Translations under genes and position numbers: made by a program
Source of the DNA: Anaerocolumna sp. MB42-C2
GTDB lineage: Bacteria; Bacillota; Clostridia; Lachnospirales; Lachnospiraceae
Assembly (NCBI RefSeq): GCF_030913705.1
Contig: NZ_CP133190.1
Span: 2,046,001 to 2,110,000, forward strand
Direction of reading: 5' to 3'
Length of the DNA stretch: 64,000 bases
Shown here: piece after piece, positions 1-8,146 of the stretch
Numbering within the stretch: the stretch's first letter is position 1
Layout: every line of letters starts with the position of its first letter
The notes under the pieces: model-generated
What the model was told of the DNA's origin: nothing
Database searches by the model: none
The model's input: the letters and a program-made list of their open reading frames with translations, nothing else

Positions 1-119
1 TATTGTTATTATGTATCTGTTTTCTTATCTACCCTGGCAGAGTACTCTTTTAACCTATCAGGACACACTTTCTTATAGATTAAGAAAGTATCCTGCTTGT
101 GAAGTTCTCTGTCTGCAGC

Positions 120-145
120 AAAAAACCTCTCCGTTACCGGAGAGG
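120..145 (-). terminator. Intrinsic terminator of the TPP riboswitch leader
   Basis: A perfect 8-bp stem (CCTCTCCG / CGGAGAGG) with a 4-nt loop is followed on the minus strand by six T residues. It lies about 45 nt downstream of the TPP aptamer, so it is probably the expression platform: TPP binding would favour termination before a thiamine gene that lies off the left edge. Confidence 0.85.
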
Positions 146-189
146 TATGTATATTAACTGGCCTAATTTATTTAAGCATTTTCCTATAC

Positions 190-299
190 ATCCCTACGCC
201 GGCATTATCCGGATCAGGTATGAAACAGTTCTCACTGTTTCAGGGTTTAAAACATTTAAGTAGTTTTCTCTCAGCCTAATTCATTAGGCTCCCCTAGTT
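190..299 (-). promoter_or_regulatory. TPP riboswitch (THI element)
   Basis: Read on the minus strand, the segment carries the hallmark blocks of the thiamine pyrophosphate aptamer in order: GGGGAGCCT, then GGCTGAGAG, and at the 3' end ACCTGATCCGGATAATGCC followed by GGCGTAGGGA. These are the two most conserved strands of the THI box. A terminator follows at 120-145, which fits transcriptional attenuation. The controlled gene is to the left of position 1 and is not seen; it should be a thiamine biosynthesis or uptake gene. Confidence 0.95.
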
Positions 300-427
300 C
301 ATGGCAAGTTTAGCATAACTGCTTCTTTATGTCAATAGTTATTTTTTAAGTACAAATGACCAGTACAATTGATTTTCACTTTGCACCTATTTACAATATT
401 GGAAATGTTTTATTTATAATCTATTAT

Positions 428-457
428 TTGCTTATTTCTGGTACATAATGTTATAAT
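428..457 (+). promoter_or_regulatory. Probable promoter of larC
   Basis: TTGCTT (428-433) and TATAAT (452-457) are spaced by 18 bp, about 50 bp upstream of the larC start. The -10 box is perfect and the -35 box matches four of six consensus bases. This assignment rests on sequence match only. Confidence 0.5.
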
Positions 458-506
458 ATCAATATATGATTTAAAAAAGTACTTTTATACAGAATGGAGA
501 ATAGAT

Positions 507-2033
507 ATGCTTAAAAAGACTTTGTATTTAGAGTGTTATTCCGGCATAAGCGGTGATATGACTGTTGCTTCCTTAATCGATCTGGGAGCAGATGTGGAAG
601 TTTTAACTGCCGGATTAGATAGCCTTAACGTAGATGGTTATAAAATTGAAATTAGCAGAAAAGCAATTAACAGTATTGAAACCTGTGATTTTCATGTAAT
701 TTTAGATGTGCCGGAAACAAATTATATGGTAGATGATAACAAGAATACTCCTTCCGGTGTCACTTTTGAGACACATAGCCACGACTATTATCATAAGCAC
801 AACCTGGAACATTCTCATGACCATAACTTAGGACATTTAAAAGAACATACCTCAGAGCATTGTCATATTCAGAACTCAGAACATTCTCACGAGCAGAACT
901 CAGAGAATATTAATGAGCATAAAGCTGAAAATCTCCGTGAACATTCCGGTGGATACAAACATGTTCATCTTAATGCTCGCTTGAAGCAATCGGAAAGCAA
1001 ACATATTCACTCCCACTCTCATGAGGGAGGTCATCCCCATATTCATTATGGGCACCATGAACATCGGAATCTGAATGATATTAATACAATCATAGATGGC
1101 TCAGCTATCTCTGATAATGCAAAACAAATTGCTAAAAAAATATTTTATATTGTCGCGGCTGCTGAATCAAAAGCACACGGAAAACCAATCGAAGAAGTTC
1201 ATTTCCATGAAGTCGGTGCTGTAGACTCAATCGTTGATATCGTAGCTGTTTCCATATGCCTGGATAATTTGAATATAGGTGATGTAATTGTGTCAGAGCT
1301 GTATGAGGGAACCGGTCATATTAACTGCCAGCACGGGGTACTTCCGGTTCCGGTTCCAGCGGTAGTAAATATCGTAACAGAGCACCAACTTCCCCTTCAT
1401 ATCACCTCCATAAATGGTGAATTAGTTACTCCCACCGGTGCCGCAATTGTTGCAGCCATAAGAACAAAAGAAGTTCTTCCCAAAGAATTTAAAATTATGA
1501 AAGTCGGCCTTGGTGCAGGTAAGAGAAATTATGAACGTCCCAGTTTTCTGCGTGCCATGTTAATAGAAACTTCCACGAATTCTTCTTCTGATACTGTTCC
1601 GGATAAGGTTTGGGTATTAGAAGCTAATATTGATGACTGCAGCGGCGAAGCAATGTCTATCGCTATGGAAACCTTATTACAAAATGGAGCAAAAGACGTT
1701 TATTACACTCCTATATTCATGAAGAAAAACCGTCCTGCTTATCTCCTTGGAGTTATATCCAGTGAAGATAAAGTAGAAAAAATGGAAGAAATAATCTTTA
1801 CACATACTACAACAATCGGAATACGTAAGCAGGAAGCTCTGCGCTCAACGCTTAACCGAGAAATTAAGTCTGTTACAACTCCTTACGGAGAGGCACTTGT
1901 TAAAGTATGTACTTATCATGATAAAACGTTTTATTATCCGGAAGCTGACAGCATTAAGAAGCTGTGCAATGAATCCGGTAAAGATTATATAACATTATAC
2001 AGTCTCGTACAAACCTTAGCCAGTCAAGGTTAA
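507..2033 (+). CDS. larC: LarC, nickel-pincer cofactor biosynthesis nickel insertion protein
   Basis: LarC inserts nickel, in a CTP-dependent reaction, into pyridinium-3,5-bisthiocarboxylic acid mononucleotide to finish the NPN cofactor used by LarA-type racemases. The N-terminal motif YSGISGDM (about residues 10-18) and the block EEVHFHEVGAVDSIVDI are typical of the family. The protein has 508 residues, longer than the usual 400 or so, because of a His-rich insert of roughly 100 residues (about 88-190) full of HSH, HDH and HIH groups, a likely nickel store. It is one uninterrupted frame, unlike Lactobacillus plantarum where larC1 and larC2 are joined by a programmed frameshift. The ATG has a GGAGA ribosome site 6 nt upstream. 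larE follows on the same strand after an inserted repeat. Confidence 0.93.
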   Translation: MLKKTLYLECYSGISGDMTVASLIDLGADVEVLTAGLDSLNVDGYKIEISRKAINSIETCDFHVILDVPETNYMVDDNKNTPSGVTFETHSHDYYHKHNLEHSHDHNLGHLKEHTSEHCHIQNSEHSHEQNSENINEHKAENLREHSGGYKHVHLNARLKQSESKHIHSHSHEGGHPHIHYGHHEHRNLNDINTIIDGSAISDNAKQIAKKIFYIVAAAESKAHGKPIEEVHFHEVGAVDSIVDIVAVSICLDNLNIGDVIVSELYEGTGHINCQHGVLPVPVPAVVNIVTEHQLPLHITSINGELVTPTGAAIVAAIRTKEVLPKEFKIMKVGLGAGKRNYERPSFLRAMLIETSTNSSSDTVPDKVWVLEANIDDCSGEAMSIAMETLLQNGAKDVYYTPIFMKKNRPAYLLGVISSEDKVEKMEEIIFTHTTTIGIRKQEALRSTLNREIKSVTTPYGEALVKVCTYHDKTFYYPEADSIKKLCNESGKDYITLYSLVQTLASQG

Positions 2034-2061
2034 TTTAAATTATTGGAATATCCCCAAAACT

Positions 2062-2235
2062 GTTACTGTTCACTCCCCTGCAAAAAACAGCAGTTCCGCG
2101 AACAATAACACGCTTCGCGATGCACACAAAACGCGAAAACAGCGTTTTGGCGCTGCAATTCTCCGGTTTTCTGTGACTTTCGCTTCGCTACACTCACAAA
2201 AAACACGTCGCGTTTATTGGCCTGTGAACAGTAAC
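2062..2235. mobile_element. MITE-like element, family A, copy 1 (174 bp)
   Basis: The element starts with GTTACTGTTCA and ends with its exact reverse complement TGAACAGTAAC. It is flanked by a perfect 8-bp direct repeat CCAAAACT (2054-2061 and 2236-2243), a target-site duplication. A copy with six differences is at 25731-25904 and a 48-bp internally deleted copy at 21500-21547. It is more GC-rich than its surroundings and has no credible gene. It sits between larC and larE, 24 nt upstream of the larE start-codon region, and may affect co-transcription. Confidence 0.85.
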
Positions 2236-2267
2236 CCAAAACTATCAAATTATAAGGAGTTAGGTCA

Positions 2268-3113
2268 TTGAATCCAACATATGATATAGATCATGATAGA
2301 AATAAACAAAATCTAGAAAAACTGGAACAGTTAATGATTCATAATATGTCTGCTGGAATCTGTTTAGCATTTTCCGGTGGTGTTGATAGCAGCCTTCTGC
2401 TGAAAATAGCCTGTGATGCAGGTAAAAAGATGAATCATCCGGTTCTGGCCATAACTTTTGAAACAAAACTTCATCCTCATGGTGACTTAGCTGAGGCTAA
2501 AGCTTTAGCCGAAAGCTTTGGCGCAGTCCATAAGGTGATAGAAGTCGATGAATTTGCCGACCCTGAAATTATGTATAATCCGGTCGACCGCTGTTATCGT
2601 TGTAAGAATCTTTTGTTTAAAACATTAATAAAAACCGCCGAGGACGAAGATTACCATTATTTAATCGACGGAAGTAATTATGATGATTTAAATGCCTATC
2701 GGCCAGGGATGAGAGCTTTAAAGGAATTGGGGATACACAGCCCCTTATTAGAACTTCAGATAACCAAAAAGGAGATTCGTTCTTTATCATCTGACCTTAA
2801 CATAGTTACCAGTACCAGACCCTCTGCACCATGCCTTGCGACCAGACTTCCATACGGAGCCGCTTTAGATTTTAATCTGTTGGAACGCATCGATCTGGGT
2901 GAAAAATTTATAAAAAGTCTGGGATTTTATAATGTAAGATTAAGAGCCCATAATGATATCCTCCGTATTGAAATTGATAAAGAGGATTTTATGAAGTTCA
3001 TGGAATGCCAGGAGGCGGTATTGAAACGTCTGAAAGAATTAAGTTTTGTATATATTACTCTGGATTTGGAAGGTTTCCGTTCGGGAAGTATGGATATTAA
3101 TATAACTAAATAG
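2268..3113 (+). CDS. larE: LarE, pyridinium-3,5-biscarboxylate mononucleotide sulfurtransferase
   Basis: LarE activates the two carboxylates of the nicotinate-derived intermediate with ATP and converts them to thiocarboxylates during NPN cofactor synthesis. The PP-loop SGGVDSS is at residues 36-42. Three cysteines stand out: C109 and C112 in a CYRCK motif and C189 in SAPCLATR. The last aligns with the sacrificial cysteine of the L. plantarum enzyme. The additional CxxC suggests the three-cysteine class that holds a [4Fe-4S] cluster instead of consuming its own cysteine; this is inference. Start is TTG: AAGGAG lies 8 nt upstream and the next in-frame ATG (residue 23) would remove N-terminal sequence. 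281 residues, normal length. Confidence 0.93.
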   Translation: MNPTYDIDHDRNKQNLEKLEQLMIHNMSAGICLAFSGGVDSSLLLKIACDAGKKMNHPVLAITFETKLHPHGDLAEAKALAESFGAVHKVIEVDEFADPEIMYNPVDRCYRCKNLLFKTLIKTAEDEDYHYLIDGSNYDDLNAYRPGMRALKELGIHSPLLELQITKKEIRSLSSDLNIVTSTRPSAPCLATRLPYGAALDFNLLERIDLGEKFIKSLGFYNVRLRAHNDILRIEIDKEDFMKFMECQEAVLKRLKELSFVYITLDLEGFRSGSMDINITK

Positions 3114-3165
3114 TTTTATTGTATAAGTTATAAGCAGATAGATGTTACAGTACCGCTATTTAAAA

Positions 3166-3245
3166 AGGGTTGTTGCAAAACACAGAAACTATCTTCCAGG
3201 TATAGCCTGATAAGTTTGCTGATTTACAACAACCTAAATTTTATT
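3166..3245 (+). terminator. Inverted repeat between convergent larE and larB
   Basis: AGGGTTGTTGCAAA (3166-3179) is nearly complementary to TTTACAACAACCT (3223-3235), with a smaller CAGG/CCTG stem inside the long loop, followed by AAATTTTATT on the plus strand. It lies between two convergent genes and probably terminates larE transcription, though the loop is long and the T tract is interrupted. Confidence 0.5.
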
Positions 3246-3267
3246 ACATTTTATAAATCACTTTTTA

Positions 3268-4011
3268 TTATTCATTCTTTAACCGATTTATCTGTGTAGC
3301 TATATAACCTGCCCCAAAGCCGTTATCAATATTAACTACAGCCAGACCTTCCGCGCAGGAGTTAAGCATGGTAAGAAGAGCAGATAATCCTCCGAAGTTA
3401 GCACCATAACCAATTGATGTAGGTACTGCAATTACCGGTTTATCAACAAGTCCTGCAACTACACCGCCCAATGCACCCTCCATTCCGGCTACCGCTATAA
3501 TACAATTGGCTTTATGGATATCATCCATTTTGGACAGAAGTCTATGAATTCCTGCCACCCCTACATCATATATCCTTATTACATTCGAGCCAAAAAATTC
3601 AGCTGTTTGAGCTGCTTCTTCCGCTACGGGTATATCTGAAGTTCCCCCTGTGCATACCGCCACACAGCCCACTCCCGGTTTTTTAATTTTTTGTATGGAT
3701 AAGATGCGGGAGGTTTCATCATATTCCACCATTGGTAGTACTTTCTTTACCTCTTCATATTGTTCCCTACTGGCCCTGGTTCCTAAAACATTGGTATCAC
3801 GCTCATAAAATCTAACAAAAATATCACTGAGATGTGATATTGATTTTCCCTGGCAAAATATTACTTCTCCAAAACCTGAGCGTAACGTTCTGTGATGATC
3901 CAGCTTAGCAAATCCCAAGTCTTCATAAGGCAGTTTCTTTAATAAATTCTCCGCTTCTGCAAGGTCTATCTCATTGTTTTTTACCCGTTCTAATAATTTA
4001 TGTATATCCAT
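3268..4011 (-). CDS. larB: LarB, nicotinic acid adenine dinucleotide carboxylase/hydrolase
   Basis: LarB carboxylates C5 of the pyridinium ring of NaAD and hydrolyses the phosphoanhydride to give pyridinium-3,5-biscarboxylate mononucleotide, the first step of NPN cofactor synthesis. The C-terminal half (about residues 118-245) is a PurE-like domain with VAVCTGGTSDIPVAEEAA, VAGMEGALGGVVAGL and VPTSIGYGANFGG, all characteristic of LarB. At 247 residues it has the family length. It converges on larE and has its own leader and promoter (4052-4168), so larB and larC-larE are separate units in this genome. No larA is visible in the window. Confidence 0.94.
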   Translation of the reverse strand: MDIHKLLERVKNNEIDLAEAENLLKKLPYEDLGFAKLDHHRTLRSGFGEVIFCQGKSISHLSDIFVRFYERDTNVLGTRASREQYEEVKKVLPMVEYDETSRILSIQKIKKPGVGCVAVCTGGTSDIPVAEEAAQTAEFFGSNVIRIYDVGVAGIHRLLSKMDDIHKANCIIAVAGMEGALGGVVAGLVDKPVIAVPTSIGYGANFGGLSALLTMLNSCAEGLAVVNIDNGFGAGYIATQINRLKNE

Positions 4012-4051
4012 AATTATCTCCTTTCAAATGCACCCACGATAAATTGTATAG

Positions 4052-4168
4052 GAGTGCCTCACCAAATTCATCCTGCCTGACGCAGCCTAACATAGTAACA
4101 CTCTTACCAGGTTTTCCTGCTGAAAACCCCTGATTAGCTCTCAATACTAAAAACCTATTCCTATTATA
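4052..4168 (-). promoter_or_regulatory. larB promoter and structured 5' leader
   Basis: On the minus strand a TATAAT box (4168-4163) is followed by about 150 nt before larB. The leader can fold into a CAGG(G)GTTTTC / GAAAACCTG hairpin (about 4109-4133) and an outer GAGTG/CACTC stem (4103-4099 with 4056-4052) enclosing a CTGC/GCAG hairpin. I recognise no known riboswitch consensus. A long folded leader before a cofactor gene suggests regulation, but that is inference. Confidence 0.45.
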
Positions 4169-4199
4169 CATCAAATTACTTCATATACATACTCTTTCT

Positions 4200-4218
4200 T
4201 AATTACATAAAGTAATTA
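4200..4218. promoter_or_regulatory. 19-bp palindrome, possible operator
   Basis: TAATTAC-N5-GTAATTA is a perfect inverted repeat in the divergent region between larB and the ECF S component gene, just upstream of the larB -10 box. The position suits a repressor or activator site acting on larB or on both genes. The cognate regulator is not identifiable. Confidence 0.4.
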
Positions 4219-4362
4219 TATTAAAATAAAATCTTTGCCATGATGTATATCTGGCTCTATTATTTTTATCAATTCTGGAGCTTTTAATCATGCCAATATT
4301 ATTATAAAGTATCAACAAGTTAAATAAATCAGGAAGTTGTATTGTTGAAAGGAGTACAAACA

Positions 4363-4911
4363 ATGAATAATAAGACACTTAAGCTTGTAGTCGCCGCATT
4401 AATGGCAGCCATGACCTGTATCGCAACCATGATAATCAAAATTCCCTCTCCTACATCGGGTTATATTCATATGGGCGATGGTTTTGTATTATTATCCGGT
4501 ATTATACTCGGGCCTGTCTACGGTGGTTTAGCTGCCGGAATCGGATCTATGTTTGCAGATCTATTCTCTGGATATGCAGGTTATGCACCTGCTACCTTTA
4601 TCATTAAAGCATTAGCCGCAGTAGTCGGCGGTGTTGCTTTTTATTTAATTACCTCTGTTACCCCAAAGATTTGGCTGAAAATGATTTCAGTTATTATTGC
4701 CGGAATATTAGGCGGCATAGTTGTAACAGGCGGATATTTTATATTTGAAGCCCATATAATGGGACTTGGTTTTGCTGCAGCATTAACCGGTGTACCATTT
4801 AATTTACTCCAAAATGTATTTGGCATTATTGTTTCGTTTCTATTGTTTCCGGTATTATATAGTATACAAAACCTAAAAGGTTTTAATACTAAAGTTAATA
4901 AATCAATTTAA
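4363..4911 (+). CDS. ECF transporter S component, substrate unknown
   Basis: This is a 182-residue hydrophobic protein with about six membrane segments. The block YIHMGDGFVLLSGIILGP, followed by YGGLAAGIGSMFADLFSG and YAPATFIIKALAA, is typical of vitamin-type S components that pair with a shared energising module (EcfT, EcfA, EcfA'). No energising genes are nearby. The reading frame opens at a TTG at 4342, but GAAAGGAG (4347-4354) lies 8 nt before the ATG at 4363, so that ATG is chosen. Divergent pairing with larB makes a nicotinate-related substrate conceivable, since LarB starts from NaAD; the sequence does not settle this. Confidence 0.85.
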   Translation: MNNKTLKLVVAALMAAMTCIATMIIKIPSPTSGYIHMGDGFVLLSGIILGPVYGGLAAGIGSMFADLFSGYAGYAPATFIIKALAAVVGGVAFYLITSVTPKIWLKMISVIIAGILGGIVVTGGYFIFEAHIMGLGFAAALTGVPFNLLQNVFGIIVSFLLFPVLYSIQNLKGFNTKVNKSI

Positions 4912-4962
4912 TTATAGCTTAACACAATACGTTGTTTTAAGTGGTTTCTTATGAAAATATAA

Positions 4963-4998
4963 AGCCTGATATAAAAATTCAACATTTTATATCAGGCT
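4963..4998. terminator. Bidirectional terminator between convergent genes
   Basis: A perfect 14-bp inverted repeat, AGCCTGATATAAAA (4963-4976) with TTTTATATCAGGCT (4985-4998) and an 8-nt loop, lies between the S component gene (+) and the dehydratase gene (-). Confidence 0.75.
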
Positions 4999-5026
4999 CT
5001 TCCTCTGCATTTGACAACTACTTATC

Positions 5027-6880
5027 TTATTCTTTTATTACATAGGTAGGCACCATTTGTTTTACACGTGTTCTGATGTCATCAGTTTCTTCCTTAGCCG
5101 CACGGTCTAATTCTTCTACTTCTCTAAGAACTGCTTCTTCATCCATTTCAATTGGTTTTCCGATATGTATTAATTTATTTTTGGTGTCCTGTAACCCCTC
5201 TTCATCCATTAGTAGTTCTTCGTATAACTTTTCTCCGGGCCTTAAACCGGTAAATTCAATTGAAATGTCTCTTCCTGGTTCATAACCTGATAAACGGATT
5301 AAATTCTTGGCAAGTTCGGCAATCTTAATAGGTTCTCCCATATCAAGAACAAAGATTTCACCGCCTTTAGCATATGCACCGGCCTGAAGTACTAATGATA
5401 CTGCTTCGGGTATAGTCATAAAATACCGGATAATATCCGGATGGGTAACGGTAACGGGACCACCGCGTAATATCTGCTCTTTAAATAAAGGAATTACACT
5501 TCCGTTGCTTCCTAATACATTGCCAAACCGTACTGCCACAAATTCCGTTTTAGACCGTTTATTAAAAGCCTGTATTATCATTTCACAGATTCTCTTGGAA
5601 GCGCCCATAATATTAGTCGGATTAACTGCTTTATCGGAAGATATCAGTATAAATTTCTCAACAGAGAAAGCATCCGCAGCTTTTGCCATCTTATACGTTC
5701 CGCCCACATTATTTTTAATTGCTTCATTCGGACTGTCTTCCATAAGCGGAACATGTTTATGAGCTGCCGCATGATATAAAATATTAGGTTTATAATGTTC
5801 CATAATCCAATTCATACGGTTTGAATTACGAACAGACGCAATTAAAACCACCAGATCCAGATCAGGATATTCACTTTTTAACTCCTGCTGTATAAAATAA
5901 GCATTATTCTCGTAAATATCAACTATAATAAGCTGTCTGGGTTTGTGTTTTACTATCTGTCGACACAATTCACTGCCGATAGAGCCACCGCCGCCGGTAA
6001 CCATAATAACCTTACCCTTGACATAATTCATAATACCTTCCATGTCAATATTAACCGGTTCCCTGCCAAGCAGATCTTCTATCTCTACATCTCTTAACCT
6101 GGTGACACTTACTTCTTCATTTATTATTTGATACATACCGGGAAGAATTTTTAGAACGCAGCCTGTCTCCTTGCAAATTTCAAGGATTTTCTTTATATCT
6201 TTTCTGGAAGCAGAGGGCATAGCAATAAATATATCAGTTATGTCATATCTTTCTGCCGCTTCAATTATTTTGTCACGGCCTCCTACAACCTTAACTCCCT
6301 GTATGTAACTACCCAGTTTATCCTTATTGTCGTCAATTGCACAGATAATAGTGCCCTTTACATAACCGCTGACTGAAATCTCCCGTATTATGGAACAGCC
6401 TGCTTCTCCTGCACCAATAATCATAATCCGGCTCTGTGAACTACCATGATGTCGTTTGGAAAGCCGTCTTGCATAACGGTAAAAGAACCGGCTTATACTG
6501 ATCAACGCCATCATAAATAAGGTACTTAACGGATAATAACTTCTCGGAACATGTATGGTAAAAATGAAATGCATCCCAATAAGCTGTAATGCACCTGCTA
6601 TCATGCAGGCAAAGATAATATTGACCAGTTCATCAATTCCGGCGTATTTCCATAGGCTGTTATATAATCGGAATAAGAAGAATATAACAATGGATGTTAC
6701 CGTGTTTATAATTACATAAGATAAAACTGCCTCAGCATACTCCGTAGGTATCTGGCCCAAACGGAAATCAAACCGGATCAGCAATGCCGAAAAAGATGCA
6801 ATATTAATTAAAATAGCATCCAGAATAATCAAAAACAGTCTTCTTATAAATAATCTTTTATCATAAATAAATTGTTTCAA
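5027..6880 (-). CDS. Membrane-bound UDP-sugar 4,6-dehydratase/epimerase (CapD/WbpM/PglF type)
   Basis: The 617-residue protein begins with four membrane helices (about residues 10-135). A first Rossmann module (IMIIGAGEAG near 150) and a catalytic short-chain dehydrogenase module (VTGGGGSIGSELCRQ near 295) follow. The active-site block SSDKAVNPTNIMGASKR has Met where most extended SDR enzymes have Tyr, as known for the WbpM/FlaA1 4,6-dehydratases. The likely reaction is dehydration of UDP-GlcNAc to the 4-keto-6-deoxy sugar for surface glycans. Start is TTG with AGGGGGAAG just upstream. It is the last gene of the minus-strand polysaccharide cluster and ends at a bidirectional terminator. Confidence 0.88.
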   Translation of the reverse strand: MKQFIYDKRLFIRRLFLIILDAILINIASFSALLIRFDFRLGQIPTEYAEAVLSYVIINTVTSIVIFFLFRLYNSLWKYAGIDELVNIIFACMIAGALQLIGMHFIFTIHVPRSYYPLSTLFMMALISISRFFYRYARRLSKRHHGSSQSRIMIIGAGEAGCSIIREISVSGYVKGTIICAIDDNKDKLGSYIQGVKVVGGRDKIIEAAERYDITDIFIAMPSASRKDIKKILEICKETGCVLKILPGMYQIINEEVSVTRLRDVEIEDLLGREPVNIDMEGIMNYVKGKVIMVTGGGGSIGSELCRQIVKHKPRQLIIVDIYENNAYFIQQELKSEYPDLDLVVLIASVRNSNRMNWIMEHYKPNILYHAAAHKHVPLMEDSPNEAIKNNVGGTYKMAKAADAFSVEKFILISSDKAVNPTNIMGASKRICEMIIQAFNKRSKTEFVAVRFGNVLGSNGSVIPLFKEQILRGGPVTVTHPDIIRYFMTIPEAVSLVLQAGAYAKGGEIFVLDMGEPIKIAELAKNLIRLSGYEPGRDISIEFTGLRPGEKLYEELLMDEEGLQDTKNKLIHIGKPIEMDEEAVLREVEELDRAAKEETDDIRTRVKQMVPTYVIKE

Positions 6881-6959
6881 ACTACTTCCCCCTGCTCTTT
6901 ATATCAGGTGTATCTATTACCCTAAATATCTTAGCATATAAATAAACGAGATACAAGTT

Positions 6960-8144
6960 TTACTTAAAATATACTTTAATTATAAAAGTATACAAGCCAG
7001 TCTTTTTAAGTACCGGTACTGCTATTTTTTTAATTACCCATTGAACCGGTGTCAATCTTCCATATTTTAGTAAAACTTCAATTTTCCCCTTATTTATATA
7101 TTCTTCCCAGAAAATCTTCCGTTTGGACGAAATTTTACTGGGCGCTTCAAAAATCGGCTGATAGAAATCGTCGTGGCTGCTTTCTGCTATCTCCGTTTTA
7201 TTTTTAACAGCCTTTATCAGGTCTTTTCCCTTTTTTGTATTGGCAAGTACCAGGGAAACACCATTATCATCGTCAAAAGCCCGATTCGACTTTTCAATAC
7301 CCCAATAATCCGCTAATGTAAGGTCCGTTACTCTGTGATAATTGGCATAGATGCACTCATGACAGGATGGTCTTAAGATAAGATGTGAAAAAAATAATAT
7401 ATAAAAAGGGTCTTCCTGCATGTTTTTTATATATATGTTTTTCGTTAATTCAACTTTTAAAGAACTATTCCTCCATCCGGTATCTTTACTGCGGAAATTA
7501 ACTTCTTTAACTTTATCATGATACATTTCTTCCAGGTACGTCTTATAATCTGTCCAGATCTTTGGACTGGGCACACCATGACAGGCAATATCACAGAGGA
7601 TCAATCCGGAATATTCTTTTTTAAGATAATTTTTCAGTCCGTCATTCTGACAGGGTGTACCGGTAAATAATACGTTTTTACCGCTTTCCAGAGTATTTTT
7701 TATCTCCTTAAAGATAGTCCCCAGATCACTTTGAACGTATTTTGAGCCTCTCATTTTATCCCTTTGCTTTTTATCCGCCGCCTTATTGTGAACAACCTCA
7801 AAACGGTCATTAAAAACTGCACCGTAAACAATTCCTCCCTGCTCTAAAACATAATCAGAAATAACAGTAAATGCTCCTCCTGAGGTACTTTTCTTTAACA
7901 CACTTTTCTCCGTGTGTCTCATTGCATATACGGCCTGGTCTTTCGGGATCTTTTCTTTATATTCCTTTTTATGAAAAGGGCATACTCTTACACAGGCTTC
8001 ACAAGAGGTACAGGATTCTGTATCTATCACAGGATACAAAAAACCCTCTTTATCTTTTTCCATAGTTATGGAATTATTGGGGCAGATATTTAAGCAGGCC
8101 GTACAACCGCAGCATTTTTTTTTATTTGCATATAAGTTAATCAT
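6960..8144 (-). CDS. Iron-sulfur protein, coenzyme F420 hydrogenase/dehydrogenase beta-subunit family, glycan cluster type
   Basis: Two ferredoxin-like [4Fe-4S] motifs lie at the N terminus: CCGCTACLNICP (about 11-22) and CTSCEACVRVCP (about 41-52). A FrhB-like domain follows (SGGAFTVISDYVLEQGGIVYGAVF, GTPCQNDGLKNYLKK, CDIACHGVPSPKIW). Proteins of this build are common in polysaccharide loci next to pyruvyl transferases, where their redox substrate is not established. Here the gene starts 2 bp after the stop of the pyruvyl transferase gene, so the two are surely co-translated. The 394-residue length is normal. Confidence 0.82.
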   Translation of the reverse strand: MINLYANKKKCCGCTACLNICPNNSITMEKDKEGFLYPVIDTESCTSCEACVRVCPFHKKEYKEKIPKDQAVYAMRHTEKSVLKKSTSGGAFTVISDYVLEQGGIVYGAVFNDRFEVVHNKAADKKQRDKMRGSKYVQSDLGTIFKEIKNTLESGKNVLFTGTPCQNDGLKNYLKKEYSGLILCDIACHGVPSPKIWTDYKTYLEEMYHDKVKEVNFRSKDTGWRNSSLKVELTKNIYIKNMQEDPFYILFFSHLILRPSCHECIYANYHRVTDLTLADYWGIEKSNRAFDDDNGVSLVLANTKKGKDLIKAVKNKTEIAESSHDDFYQPIFEAPSKISSKRKIFWEEYINKGKIEVLLKYGRLTPVQWVIKKIAVPVLKKTGLYTFIIKVYFK

Positions 8145-8146
8145 AT

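Noticed and set aside
2063..2248. 61-codon frame on the minus strand in the larC-larE gap
   Set aside because: It lies within the MITE-like element, has no ribosome site, and its counterpart in copy 2 is not preserved as a gene.
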